This document shows, piece by piece, positions 47,765 to 59,576 of a stretch of 64,000 bases of DNA. How positions within the stretch are numbered: position 1 is the stretch's first letter; each line of letters starts with the position of its first letter. Under the pieces are notes generated by a model. The model saw only the letters and a program-made list of their open reading frames with translations, was not told the DNA's origin and searched no databases. The position numbers and the translations under genes were made by a program. Origin of the DNA: Acanthochlamys bracteata (taxonomy: Eukaryota; Streptophyta; Magnoliopsida; Pandanales; Velloziaceae); the NCBI GenBank assembly GCA_019914995.1, contig CM034142.1, positions 7,129,513 to 7,193,512 on the forward strand, read 5' to 3'.

Positions 47765-49669
47765 TGTTTTGTTGTTGTTGCTGTTTGCGAAGGTGAAGAA
47801 GAGAGCGAGTGAGAGATGAACCAACTCATGAGTGCTGTCTTTATTTGTCCTTTTTATTAATTTGTCTTCCTAATTAATTTTTTCGCAAAAGACAGATGTC
47901 TTGTTAGTAATAGTTCTTCTTTTCGAATTACAGCAAAATTTTTTGAATAAAATAAATTGTCCTTTAAAGTACGATACAGTAATAATTAATTACTGGACTC
48001 TTTTTATAAATTATGAACGCTGTTTCAAATTGAAACTAGCGGGTGCTAGTTTTGAAAAATAGCAGAGATGCCAAACGAGATAGTTATTTCAAAAAAACAA
48101 AAAACAAAAAGATAAAGCAAAGAACCACCAAAGCAAGGTACCGCTGCTGCTTCGTTGTTTGTTTGCTTCTCATAGAAGCGAGAGAGAAATATTTAAATAA
48201 ACAAATAGAATTAGAATGACTATCGATGCACTTTCACTGATGCATTCATTTCATTGAAATAGCAAACCGGATGGCAATACGAATTAATGAATTAGTTTCG
48301 ATTAATTTATTTAATAATTAAATTAAATTTATTCAGTTCTAATTTAATTTATAAATTATAGATCAAAATTTTTAATTCTAATCCAATTTACTAATAATCA
48401 GATCAAATTCGAATCGATCTATTTAATAATTAAAATTATTAATTATTAATTTTATATTTTAAACTTTAACAAAATTATAAGATCAGTTTGAATAATAGTG
48501 TACGATATTTTTACTGACTAGATATAATTATATCGGATAAAATATGCATTCCTTAATATCTTCATCGGTACTTAAAATATCCAAAAAAATATTATTTTTA
48601 TTTTTTGAAAATATATGATAACAGCTAAAATTTATGATTATAAATATATATTAATAATTTAAATAAAAATTTTGATAAATATATTTATCTAACAAAATTT
48701 TCATAAAAATCTTTATATGAAATCTAAATTCGTCATTAAAGATATCTACATCGTAATACTTTCGATAATATTATAATTTTCATTTTACACTATTTTACTA
48801 AGATATAAAAATAAAAAATTAATTATAAATACAATATACTTTAATAGTTTGTAAATAACTATTATCGATTATTTTTATTGCCAATATTTTATTATACAAT
48901 AAGAAAAAATCAAAAATTATTACTTCAAAAAATGACATTTCGGATTAATTAGAGTCGACCTATTTAATAACCGGATCAAATTCGTTCAATCCTAACTCAA
49001 CTCATATATTTATATGGATCAAATTTTCAACCCTAATTCGGATTAAATAGGTTAATTTCGGATAATATTTTTGTATCGGGTAATATATTTGCGACACCTA
49101 AGCAAACCCATACAGTTTTAGCTTTCATTCGTTCAGTTCGCTGTATAAAGATTCCAAGTTTGAATAATAAAAGCAAGGAGAACAAATTTTACCAAAGTGC
49201 TACCCTTTAGATGCTGCTCTGTCTCTTTTATTACATTTCGAACTCAGAAACTCATAAAAGATCATTGTGCTTCTAAATATATTCATCTCTGAAACTTGAA
49301 GATATATTAATTTGAAACCCAAAAACCTACAAACACAGCTCATGTTACTGCTTGTGAAACACGGCTGCTCTAGGATCCTGACCTAAACCCTAAACCCATT
49401 ATAATCGCTCAAGATTCTGTGGCGTTTCTTTTGTTTTGTAAACGCTATGCTTCGTCTTTTATGAACAAAAGATAGCTAGCTGTCTTATAATTGTGCTGCA
49501 AGGTTTTCAGTGTAACGTCATCACTGACTTAAAGTTGATGAAGAAAAAAAAAAACTTTCTTTTGTTCTTAACGATGCCGATTGATTATTGTGTCTGCCGC
49601 AAAATGATGCCTTCCCTATTCAAGTGCAAACAAATTATCGTGGCTACGTAATTTCAGAGGAGAACGATT
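47765..49669. other. Subtilase promoter and repeat-rich spacer
   Basis: Promoter-side DNA to about 48200, then the degenerate repeat block listed separately, then non-coding sequence with a telo-box-like pair (taaaccctaaaccc, 49384-49397). No gene supported. Confidence 0.4.
48270..49090. repeat. Degenerate AT-rich repeat block, possible old hAT-type element
   Basis: Phrases such as atttaataa, gatcaaattcg and ttaattcgga recur on both halves and partly in inverted order. The left edge (ggatggcaatacgaatta) is weakly similar to the reverse complement of the right edge (aggtgtcgcaaatatatta), as expected of a decayed inverted-repeat element. No clean ends or target duplication could be set. Confidence 0.3.
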
Positions 49670-49699
49670 CTATAAGAAATTAACTATCACAAGATCGCT

Positions 49700-49905
49700 G
49701 CAACATAATATGAACAACACTGCTAACACCCATGTCTCTGAAAAGCTCAAGGAACGAAAACTCGACATCCCAGATTGAAAATTCTTAGAATAATCATGAA
49801 TGTCTCCATGGGAACAAGGCATTTCAACGAAAGGTTCTTGGAGTAGAAGTTGATGAGTGAGTTGGTGAGATAAGGTTGTGGAGTTGGAATTGCTTGGAGA
49901 AATTG
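49700..49905 (-). pseudogene. Possible relic of a PPR gene
   Basis: On the minus strand, two short phrases fit pentatricopeptide-repeat proteins but lie in different frames: PYLTNSLINFYSKN (about 49872-49833) and ELFRDMG (about 49748-49728). A 97-codon frame over the same DNA (49963-49670) reads neither phrase and has no motif. If the match is real this is a small decayed fragment. It could also be chance. Confidence 0.3.
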
Positions 49906-49963
49906 AGCATGGAGAGTTTACCCGCAGCAGGGTAAAGAGTTTGCTCGGTGAAAAAACGAGCAT

Positions 49964-51862
49964 AGTTCTTCTATAGTTGTCGAATTGAAGTAAAGATAGA
50001 ATCCTTTACTCATTCACCATTTAAGAAAACTAAAATTTATCTTAAAGTTTCAACCTTTTTCACTGAAATTAACTAATTGTTCTGAAATTTAATAGCGATC
50101 GCTTTCAAAGTTCCAATCTTATCTATCATACCCAAAAAATTTTGACATATCGTTTTTTCTTTTTTTTGCTGAATCCTGAAATTCGGCAGAGATTTCAGGG
50201 TAAGTCAATTTCAAAATTTTTGAAAATTTTCAAAGACTAACTAAAAAACATGGAATTTATTTCTAAGAATTCAACAAGAATTTTTCTTTCCGGCTAGGGA
50301 GAAAAGAAAACGGTTACTCTGATGAGCGACCGGTTCAAACGGTGGCCGGAGTTTTTTCCGCGAAACAGCTCCGCACAATCCGGAACACAAATGACTAAAA
50401 TACCTTCAACAACTAGATTAATTACTATACTATTTGCGACTGTTTCTTAAGGTTATTTTGGTCAGTTAATAGAAATCTGCTTCAGCTTTTCAAAAGCTAA
50501 CGAGCTTTTTACCCATTTGTCAAATCACAAGCCAATCAAAGTATGCCACGTATTATTATAAAGAAATTAATGATGATGAAAACTGCATGCAAGTTAATTA
50601 CATTAAAAGGTTTGTGTGTATAAGAATCACATCTCTTTCTTTTCCATTTGTTTCCTCATTCACACTTGAAGTACAAGAACCCAAACGCGAAAAAGAAAAA
50701 GCGGAAACTTTTTTTTTTTGTTTGTTTTCTCTGAACAAAGAAACAATTTTTCTGTGGAAATATTCCGAGTTTGTCTTTACTCTCAAGCTTTGCAAGTAAG
50801 TGTTTTTCTCCCTAAAGGTTTAACTTTTATAATAAATCTCTATCTTATTATGATCTTTATCTGCTTTTTTTTTTTTTCTGAATTTGGGTTCTGTTGGTTG
50901 TTTACAAGTATGTGAATCAGCCATTCGAGTTCTTTCTCACGGTGTTGATCATGGAGTGAAATACTGAGAAAAATAATTCGGTTTTTATCGAGAAATTGGG
51001 TTTAATGATCTGGAGCATAATTTGATTTGAGGGATTTTGTGTGAATTGCGGATTTGGATAGGTTTGGATTATGATCTCTGAAGTTTCTCCTTTCTCTCCT
51101 TTAAATGCAATAAAAGTTGTGATCTTTTTGGAAAGGAGTCTTTGTTTATGTTCTCGTATGTGAATACGGTGTAATGAAAAGTTTCAGAATAGTAGTGGGC
51201 ATCAATTGTTCCGATTACTTGTCTATTTAGTTGAACACCTCAGGTGTCTATGCTTCAGACGATTTTGCTGCCAAGGTTTATTTTATTTCATAATTTCATC
51301 AAATATTTTTCTGTTTATCCCATGTTGTGGCATGAAGTAGACATGTCTAAGACCTATTATTGTCAGGAAGAAGGAATTCTATCAATAGCCTGGTAAAAGT
51401 TTTTCCTTCGTATCTAATTTCAAGTGTTGTTTCATAATTCTACATGCCTCTGTATACATGATGTTTAATGTCGAATATGTCCACATAAACAAGACTGTGG
51501 TGTATATAGTTAACTAGAATTCGACATTATCCTGGTCACTTTCATCGAATACAAACTGCAATTTTGCTCTTGTAACAATATACTTCATAAGCTAATTTCT
51601 TATGAAGTATGGCGGTAACTGGCTCGTAACTGTTTTATTCCCATCATGCATGGAGAATAGGAGCTACGATTAGTTTGTTTGTTTGAAGCCTTGCCTTCTT
51701 TAATCTTGGGAGTCCAGCATGTGGACACTCTATAATTGCTTGAACTACATTACTCAACAGATGCACTCTGGTATGTAAGGTCATCTCTAGGAGGGAAAAT
51801 GGTGTCCAAGTAATTCCTCATATTCCCCACAAGAAAGCAAGTTGAGACACCTGACAATTCAA
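49964..51862. other. Promoter and leader of the bHLH gene
   Basis: Non-coding. A likely leader exon ends near 50796 (gctttgcaa|gtaagtg) and the coding exon follows about 1 kb later, so one or more leader introns are expected. Otherwise no gene seen. Confidence 0.4.
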
Positions 51863-54366
51863 ATGGATGACTACATCAACCATTCCTTTCTTCAGTCGAC
51901 ATCATGGCCTCAGCAGATGAACGGATCTGGAAGGTCATCTTGGGAGAGCTCTGCTACCATGTCTCAGGCTAACACCTTACTTACTGATTCTGTTGGAGAA
52001 TATGATGGAGATGAAAATAGCTCTGGCGTTTATATGATCCCATCGGATCCTCTTGTTGAAAGCATCTCTGGTGAACATGCTAATCTGCAAAGAAATGTGG
52101 ATGTGAATTATGGTTTCAGAAATAATGAGCATGCAATGCATTCCCAAGTAATATCTCCACCTCAACAAGCCAACAATGTTAATGGAAATGGTTTATTAGC
52201 ACAAAAAATTCCTTCAGCTGGATCTTTTAGATCGGAGCTCAACACATTATGCCGTGTATCACTTCCACCTGGCGAATTTGATGGAAATGACAATGATTTA
52301 AGTGGACATCCACAATCTCTTGGAGATTGTAATTCAGTTACTTCAGTCTCAACACTGTTGCCTCCTTACTCCAGTGTCTCTTCTCTGATTCCTGGACAAG
52401 GACAGACTCAAGAACTTAGTTTGCAGGGTGGAGATAGTGATGCTGATACATTGAGGAACGCATATGCTGGAAATAGGAGTTTTCTACAGGTATATATATG
52501 CTCAAAGTTGACCATGTTGTCTCCTCTATAATGGTACAGGCTCTGACCAACCGAACTTATCTTCTCCTACTCAGGATCAAAATGAGCTATGTGATGGCCA
52601 TTTTTTTTCCTTCATCACTGAGCAGCAGCCGGATTATGCTGGCATCAACAGGTCTAACCCAAGCCAACAGGTTCTGTGCGTTACTGAGTTTGTTTAGTAG
52701 TTCAATTATGTTTGTATTGCTAAATATCTCCTCTTGTCGCTATAGAACCAAATTGAGCTGCAGAAATTCCATTTGCCCTCCTTCACTGCTGTTCCACCTA
52801 TTTCGCTTCCTGCAGATGCACAGACTGGGCAGGTAGATATCATGACATTCTCATCATTCTGCAATTAGACTTGATTATTGTTGCTGTCATTCACCTTAAT
52901 AAATTTGCTACAGACATCTGAAAGAAACCAAACCAGTCAGTACTTGCAAAATACATCTAGTACCCAATCCCAATCTGCTACAGCTAATGTCACTGGTTGC
53001 AATGGAGTTGCCAAACCACGAGCTAGAGCCCGTCGTGGTCAGGCCACTGATCCTCATAGTATTGCAGAACGGGTTTGTATCTCTATCTTGTTGAATGAAA
53101 TTGAAGAAGTAATATAGGCAACCTTAGAAGAAACTATTTCTTTCTGAATTGTTGCATTGAAATCATGAATATAAGTTAATTTTGTTTTGGGATATGACAT
53201 TGTAGCTTTTTTTAAAATGCAGCTTCGAAGAGAGAAAATTGCAGATCGGATGAAGAACCTGCAGGAACTCGTTCCAAAATCAAATAAGGTACTTTCCACT
53301 CTGTAGTTTTCTCTCTTATTTGTTCTCATTTTCGTTTAAGTGGAGTCAAAAAATCACAACCGTTGTACCACTTCCTCTACTGTTATAGCTCCAGTAGAGT
53401 ACCTGAATGGCTCTCAATGAGCCTCTATGTAACCGAGAATGACATCATTCCTTAGATCACTAAAGGGATCGCAGCAACCTTTCGAAAACTGTCAACTGAT
53501 TAGTATACTCTTTCATGACTTGCTACTTAAAAGGTTGAATGTATTATCTCGAAACTGTCATAAGGCACGAATGTACGTTGTTTGTCATAGTATGACTTTG
53601 TAGCGGGAAAGTTTGATAACATGTTGATCTTTCATGCTCAGATGCATCTAGATTTTTTCTTCTTGATGTGAAGGCAACTTCATGCTGATGACTTCTAATT
53701 TATTTTTCAGACAGACAAGGCATCGATGCTGGATGAGATCATCGAATATGTCAAATTCCTCCAACTTCAAGTCAAGGTTCTGATTACCAAATTTAGAGTG
53801 AACAACAGCTCATTCTCCACAACTCATTCTCCTGCTTTTAATATTGTGTTGCACAATTGGTCTCAGGTTCTTAGCATGAGCAGGCTTGGGGCAGCTGGTG
53901 CAGTTGTTCCACTCCTGACAGATTCGCAACCTGAGGTCTATATTCACTTTCCTCTCCTGATCGTTTAATCATGTACCTGTGTGTACCTATAGTGAAAGAT
54001 TTTGATGTCAATATTTCATTACAGGGATTGGGAAGCCTTCATCTGTCAACATCATCAGTCGGGCAAGGGTTAATGGACCCATCTGATTCTCAATCCAACC
54101 TAACTTTTGAGCAAGAGGTCGTGAAGCTGATGGAATCAAACGTCACAATGGCAATGCAGTATCTCCAAAGCAAAGGCCTTTGCCTCATGCCTGTGGCTCT
54201 TGCATCTGCCATATCAACTCAGAAGGGTCAGTCTGTCGCCATGCCAAGGGAAACAAAGAATGGCCAAGTAAATGGAAAAGTCAATGGGAAAGTGATCAAA
54301 CAAGAAGATTCTGCTGCTGCAGCTAAGAATGTCAGCGGTATCGTAGATTTGGAATTGAAAAACTAA
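51863..54366 (+). CDS. bHLH transcription factor, subfamily XI (LRL/UNE12/bHLH7-like)
   Basis: Eight coding exons: 51863-52489, 52575-52670, 52746-52832, 52914-53072, 53223-53288, 53711-53776, 53867-53935 and 54025-54366. The total is 503 residues and all phases are 0. The N-terminal 300 residues are Ser/Gln/Asn-rich, likely regulatory. The basic helix-loop-helix (about 308-355) reads RARARRGQATDPHSIAER, LRREKIADRMKNLQELVPKS and TDKASMLDEIIEYVKFLQLQ, followed by VKVLSMSRLGAAGAVVPLL. The H-x3-E-x3-R residues for E-box binding are present (His, Glu, Arg in HSIAERLRR). The tail QEVVKLMESNVTMAMQYLQS, then KGLCLMP, is typical of the subfamily, known for root hair and reproductive development. I cannot choose between LRL and bHLH7/UNE12 branches. 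Exon 2 uses the acceptor cctactcag at 52574, the one that keeps frame. Confidence 0.92.
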
Positions 54367-54998
54367 GAGTTTATGCAAACCTTCGACTTCTTGAAATTTG
54401 TCATTGTAGAGTTCCATAGTTTTCTTTTTCCTGAATGTTGAAATTGTAAAGGGAAATGTGGAAAATAAATGAAATTACTGCTTGACAATGTTGAATGTGT
54501 TTCTTTTACTTTTTGGAGACCGTAAAATCGTTGTAATGCTACGAATTTTCCATGTTCTTGCAGAAGTTAAAATGTTCATATGATCAATGAGAATTTCTAT
54601 TTCTTGTTAAAATTTTCATGTTGAAAAAGTTCTCGTTTTTCCGTAATACGTAATCAGTAAGTCGGTGTAAATAAAATTTTCATGTTAAAGAAGTCCCATT
54701 TTCGGACTATGATTCGTACAGTTTAAGTCGGTATTATTTATTCATTTTTGCCGCCATTTTTGCTTTCCTCCCAAGAAAAACGTCAAGAACAAATAAGAAA
54801 GACGACTTTCCTTTTGCTAATTGAACAAATCACAGGAACTTTTCATTTTTTCCCCTGAATTTGAGATTATAGATTGTGCTCAAGACAAGAGAGATCGAGA
54901 AAAGGAAACAGATTTCAGAAACTTTCGCCCTAAGTTCAGATTAAATTTCAATTTTCCACCCCCAAATTTTGGATCTTGCGTTATTGTTGTCTTCGGCA
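54367..54998. other. bHLH 3' UTR and compact spacer to the AIP2-like gene
   Basis: Holds an aataaatgaaat polyadenylation-type signal near 54465 and then the AIP2-like promoter and leader. Nothing else seen. Confidence 0.5.
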
Positions 54999-57352
54999 AT
55001 GGAGGAGAAGAATTTGGTGTTGGAAGTTGAATCGCTGCAAAAGAATTTAGGAAAAAAGCAATGTTTTGAAGAAGCTATTAACTCTCTCGCTGCTATTCTC
55101 AGAGATCGATACCCTTCTGCTTCACCAACGCTGAGGGCGTCGGTATAAATGACAATCCGCCCCTCTAAATCTAAAAGTTTTTATTATTTATTTTGATTTG
55201 TTGTTGGTATTGTTAAAAGCTTGTGTTTTGATATCAAAACTTCATTTTTCCTTTTCTCGGTTAAAGTTGTAATTTCTAGCATAATTTCAGTTTCAAGCTA
55301 AGGTTTCTTAACTTATTAGTCTTCAAATGGAGATAGATTATGATTGTACCAGACATCAATGTTAGCAGCTTTCATTCATTTACTCAATTTTATTTTTGAG
55401 AAAGTCATTGACAAAAACTTATGAATATTGTTTGGTAAATATGTAGATTTATGCAGCTGTCTGTCGTGTTGCAACGATTCTTCAAACGAGATACACAGCA
55501 CCAGGGTTCTGGATGGCTGGATTAAAACTTTTCGAAGAAGCAGAAAAGCTGGTAACTGAACCTCATCAGAAGGAACATATGAAGAAATCTGCCTCTAGAG
55601 CTCATGAACACCTTTGTGAAATGGACACTGAGATTCCTTCTTCCAATGTAGCACAAACCGCTGGTAAGAATATCTTTAGTATACTAAGTGAGCAAAGATT
55701 TGATTATACATTTGCAAATTGTGCTAATATGTGGGGAACAAGATTTGAGCATGCAAGTTTCCTGGAAAGCATCTATGGTTGTGATTAGCTTCTTGGAGAG
55801 TAGTCGGTCTTTAGTGGAAATATGAAGTATGAGTTCTAAGAAGTACTGTGCACTAATGGAAATTTGGGACATTAGTTGCACAATATTCTGTCTAGTTGGC
55901 TCTTCATCCTCGTGTGGTTGCTTTAAATCAAGAAACTTCATAATATGATTGTTGGAGCTTGGCAACGTGAACTGACATAAGGTTTCATGTTCTGCTCTCA
56001 TTTTAGGATATTATATCCACTTTATACGGTGAACATGGAAAACGTGATCTATCATAGTTTTTATTCCTTCTTGGCTTCAGTTGCTATGTCTGAATGGTTG
56101 ACTTGTCTAGGCCGGGTTTTTTAAGGTTGAGAAGATTGGATTTGAAGCTCTTTCATGGATTTTTAAGCACTTCTATGACTTCCATTTTAGCTGCTATATA
56201 GTTGGTCCTCTTGTGATTTATTTTCCATGTTATCTTTAAAACGCATGTTATCTGTTGCAGACAACAGATATCTTTTTGAAGGACATCTTACTATGGGTCG
56301 TGAACCTCCACCACCTGCATGGCTTCAGGCCCAGAATTTTCTCACTGCACTAGCAGTAGCCCAAGATTGGAGAACTGAAGCTGAATCTTCTCGTAGGCAG
56401 GAAGAAAACGATGCCTCCCCGCTAGCTAATAATACCACATCAACGATTCCTGAGATCATACAGGAGTTGATAAACAACATGCGAAATGGTAATTCAGAAG
56501 AATTTCACGCCTCCTTTCAAGCTATGAGAGCATCGACAAATCCTGAGTTAATGCAGGAGTTGCTAAACAACATGCAAAATGATAGTGGATTTCCTGATTT
56601 GGAGAGCGCGATCGAAGCCTCTTTACGGGTTAGTATTCTGAATTATGGATGGGGTTTTACATTCTTGATATAATTATGCATATGGATGTGGTTCTCTTTT
56701 CTTTTAGTTGTAGAGGGTTGTTGATTTCAAATAGTTAGGTCCAAATTTATCTTAGAAGTTCTTGCCTGATGTTGTTTCTAATGCTTGTACCTTTGACAAC
56801 AAATCTAGGAGATTGGTCTTGGGCCAAAGAGAGCCCCACCAGCATCAAAGGAAGTTGTTGCAAATCTGCCCATAGTCACCGTTACTGAGGAAGTTATTGC
56901 CAGATTAGGAAGTGAGACAGAGTGTGCTGTATGCCGAGAGAACTTGGTACTAAACGATCAAATCCAGGAGTTGCCATGCAAACATTTATTCCATCCTCCA
57001 TGCTTAAAGCCATGGCTGGTAATTCTTCTAATATCTCTTAGTTTCCTTATCTCTCTTGTAGTCGAAGAGATTATTGTCCCTGTTTCGCCACTTCTTATTT
57101 TTGGCAGTCATATACAACTGAATCCCATGAGATTTATGGTTTAGGTCTAATTTTTGCTCATTTAGGTTTTTTAAATGATGTTGCTTCTTTATCTTTTGCT
57201 AGGATGAGAACAACTCCTGCCCCATATGTCGACACGAGTTAAGGACTGATGACCATGAATATGAAAGCCGGAAAGAGAGGGAAAAGGAGGAAGAGGAGGA
57301 AAGGAAGGGTGCTGCAAATGCTGTTCGTGGAGGTGAATTTATGTATGTTTGA
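54999..57352 (+). CDS. AIP2-like RING-H2 E3 ubiquitin ligase
   Basis: Five exons: 54999-55142, 55447-55663, 56261-56628, 56809-57018 and 57203-57352. They give 362 residues in frame. The N-terminus (MEEKNLVLEVESLQKNLGKK, then CFEEAINSLAAILRDRYPSA) and the RING match Arabidopsis AIP2, the ligase that ubiquitinates the seed regulator ABI3 and dampens abscisic-acid signalling. The RING-H2 at about 282-325 is CAVCRENLVLNDQIQELPC, KHLFHPPCLKPWL and CPICRHEL (C3H2C3). A charged Lys/Glu-rich tail closes the protein. It is longer than AIP2 (about 310 residues, from memory) because the middle holds two similar helices (IPEIIQELINNMRNG and NPELMQELLNNMQND) and then DLESAIEASL, which resembles a ubiquitin-interacting motif. 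Whether ABI3 is the substrate here is inference. Confidence 0.9.
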
Positions 57353-57661
57353 GAATTTTACTCCCCGTAGACAAGGATCTATATGATGATATCAATATCA
57401 ACATCATACTGTCGCTTGGGAAATATTGTTATAACTTCTGGTTATTCATTTGTTATAGAGATTTGAATTCAAACTGATCTATAAAGCTATGTGTCTTTAT
57501 TATTACCATTATCTAGAATACTGGAAACAAGCATACTAGATACTTCAAGATCACCCCCTCTTCTTAGGTTCACATCTGTTCTTCAGGGAGATAGTCTAAG
57601 AACTGTTTCATACTCGGCAAATAAAGATGCTGTATGTTGCTAGTTGCAGCGTGATATTCAA

Positions 57662-58400
57662 TCAAGAGGTACTGCACCTTTCATGAGCTGAGCTCCATTT
57701 TGATCCACACCCGTAGCAGAATTCGTTGTTGCACCTGGAAGCACATTAAGCAAACAATCACCAGAATGAATATGCTTTATCTGTGTTGTGTGTGCCTGTG
57801 TGTGAGAGAGAGAGAGAGAGATAACCTGCATCTTATGTGCAAGCAGCCAGAAGTGCGCGCGCTCCACAAAGTATTCGCAGAATGGGCACCTCTTCCAGTT
57901 CTTTTCCTTGGCCATAACCATTAACCTCAAGTCCTCTCTTGATGCGCCCGTTGTACCCAAACCCTGAAACTCCTCACAGTCTTACCTGTATGCCATGGGA
58001 CCTTGCATACGCCACAGAATGCCCTGCTGCAGTGACGACACTTAGGGGGTATTGGTGATTCGAATTTTATGTAGTTGATGTCAAGGGGTGCAGTGCATTC
58101 CTTGTAAGGACACCTAAAACCTTCACCCTCTAACTCTTTTGCGCATGATATCACTTGCTTCCACTTTCTGTATACATCATGCGGAAGGATGGCGCGGCAG
58201 TTTTCAAGCTCAATCATTGATTTGCAGTTTTCCTCAGGGCACTTCGCTGTCGATATCTTGTCTAATACCTTGAGGGTGATGTACTGTGTCAAGCAACTGC
58301 GGCAGAAGGTGTGCCTGCAGTTGGCATGGCGGAAGACGGACTTAGCAGGCACTGCCTCCATGCAGATCTTGCAGAAGGTAACAGGCTTCGCTGTAGCCAT
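57662..58400 (-). pseudogene. RBR (RING-IBR-RING) ubiquitin ligase gene with two frame-breaking indels
   Basis: Two exons, 58400-57826 and 57734-57662, with a 91-bp intron. From ATG at 58400 the product reads RING1 (CKICMEAVPAKSVFRHANC, RHTFCRSC), then IBR (RCPYKECTAPLD, CRHCSRAFCGVCKVPWHTG). One base is missing about 57983, where KT-C-EEFQG is expected; the raw frame then hits a stop (RAHQERT, end at 57930). The shifted frame continues DLRLMVMAKEKNWKRCPFCE, YFVER. An extra GCGC in a gcgcgcgc run (about 57853-57860) restores the first frame: SGCLHIRCR, then CNNEFCYGCG across the intron, which is RING2 with its catalytic Cys. The net change is +3, so both ends are in one frame. It is either a young pseudogene, giving at most a RING1-IBR protein of 157 residues, or carries two sequencing errors. 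Confidence 0.72.
57804..57821 (+). repeat. (GA)n microsatellite next to an RBR splice donor
   Basis: About nine GA units end one or two bases from the 5' splice site of the RBR intron (gttatctctctc on the minus strand). Length changes here would alter the intron just inside the donor. Confidence 0.85.
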
Positions 58401-59017
58401 TCTTTTGAAGCACCTGTAGGAAGACCTCCGCAGCGACTGGTGGTTTCAATGGTATTTATAAGTGGATTTGGAATGCGAAGAGTTTAAGGGATCTTTTTCT
58501 GTACTCGGAGTTCCTTAACTGTGTTCATCTGAATCTGTTTTCTTTGAGAATCAGAGATAATAATGATTATGCTTTCCGTGCGACGAACATCCAATTCGTT
58601 CACAAAATTTTATTATGCTCGTTCGAAAGAAGCCTATTTTTTAATACTAGTTAGTGCTGTGTTTATTGTATTGCAATTTCAGAAACCAACAAACGCCGGA
58701 GATTGTTAAACGTTTACTCTTCCAAGAAACAATTCATAAAATTCATTTTCATGTTTTTTCTGAATGAAACGAACAAAGCAACTCAATCAACACAGCCATA
58801 TGATGTTCTCGTGAAATCTTCGTGGGAAAACACACGCGTCATAAAAATTTTATTTTATTCATATTATTGTATTCACAATAACCTGACCAAAAATCATCCG
58901 GTTAACGATCCCAATCTCCGGTCGGACCGGCCGGCTTTGAAAGTGTTGATAGCATATAAGAAGAGATGCTTCTGTTAGCGCGCACATCTTCTTTATACAT
59001 AGTAACTTAACTGCATA
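58401..59017. other. RBR promoter side and FLZ 3' UTR
   Basis: Non-coding as far as I can see. The first roughly 100 bp is the RBR leader (minus strand), the last part the 3' UTR of the FLZ gene. The 91-codon plus-strand frame at 58703 has no motif. Confidence 0.45.
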
Positions 59018-59576
59018 CTATAATACTGTTACTAAAACCCTCCTCCGGCGATCAACCGATTCCCGCCCGGGCTTGACGTCGACAGGGTGGCTGCGACGAG
59101 GTATACCGAACCGTTTCTTCGTCGAAGCTTCAATTTCTCTTCTCTCGTCTAACAAAATTTGCCGGTTCCGGCAATCCACGCTACAAAATCCTCTATCGCC
59201 TCTACAACAAGAAAATAAAGAAATCCTAACAAAAATTGAGTCGCTATTGATAATAACAACTACTACAAATTAAGTTTTTTTTTTTAATAAAGAAAACAAA
59301 CCTATACATGTATGTGTCCTTGTTAGAGTCCAACATTTTGCTGCATAGATAACAAGCCTTCAAAAACTCCGGCACGACGGACACCGATGATCCCGGTAAC
59401 TTCACCACCGGCTTGATCACGACGTTAGACGTACTCCGACTTCCTGCTGCAGGGAGATGTATCAGAATCCTGAGCCCGACCAAGCTCGAACTAGGAGCTG
59501 AACTTAACTGATCAATACTCGCAGCACTAGTAGCGTCTTCACCTAGGTGAAAAATGGAATTGCTTCTGGAAAGCAT
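59018..59576 (-). CDS. FLZ (FCS-like zinc finger) domain protein
   Basis: Two exons, 59576-59302 and 59201-59018, phase 2 junction, 152 residues. The FLZ domain spans the splice: FLKACYLCSKMLDSNKDTYM, then YRGDRGFCSVDCRNRQILLD, with Cys pairs C-x2-C and FCS-x2-C that hold one zinc. The N-terminal half is Ser-rich with a short LRILIHLP segment. FLZ proteins are plant-specific adaptors that bind SnRK1 kinase subunits and tune energy and sugar signalling; many are controlled by sugar status. The tail KPGRESVDRRRRVLV is basic. The start is the only ATG before the domain, and a TATA-like ttaaataccc lies on the minus strand near 59700. Confidence 0.93.

Noticed and set aside
45371..47824. Subtilase start at 47824 (817 residues)
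   Set aside because: The codon there is TTG. The first ATG in frame is at 47764 and leads directly into a good signal peptide.
49384..49397. Telomere-like taaaccctaaaccc
   Set aside because: Two units only; plant telo-boxes are common in promoters and this does not indicate a chromosome end.
52498..52836. Plus-strand frame that reads through bHLH exons 2 and 3
   Set aside because: The frame is not that of the bHLH protein. Acceptors at 52574 and 52745 give consistent exons.
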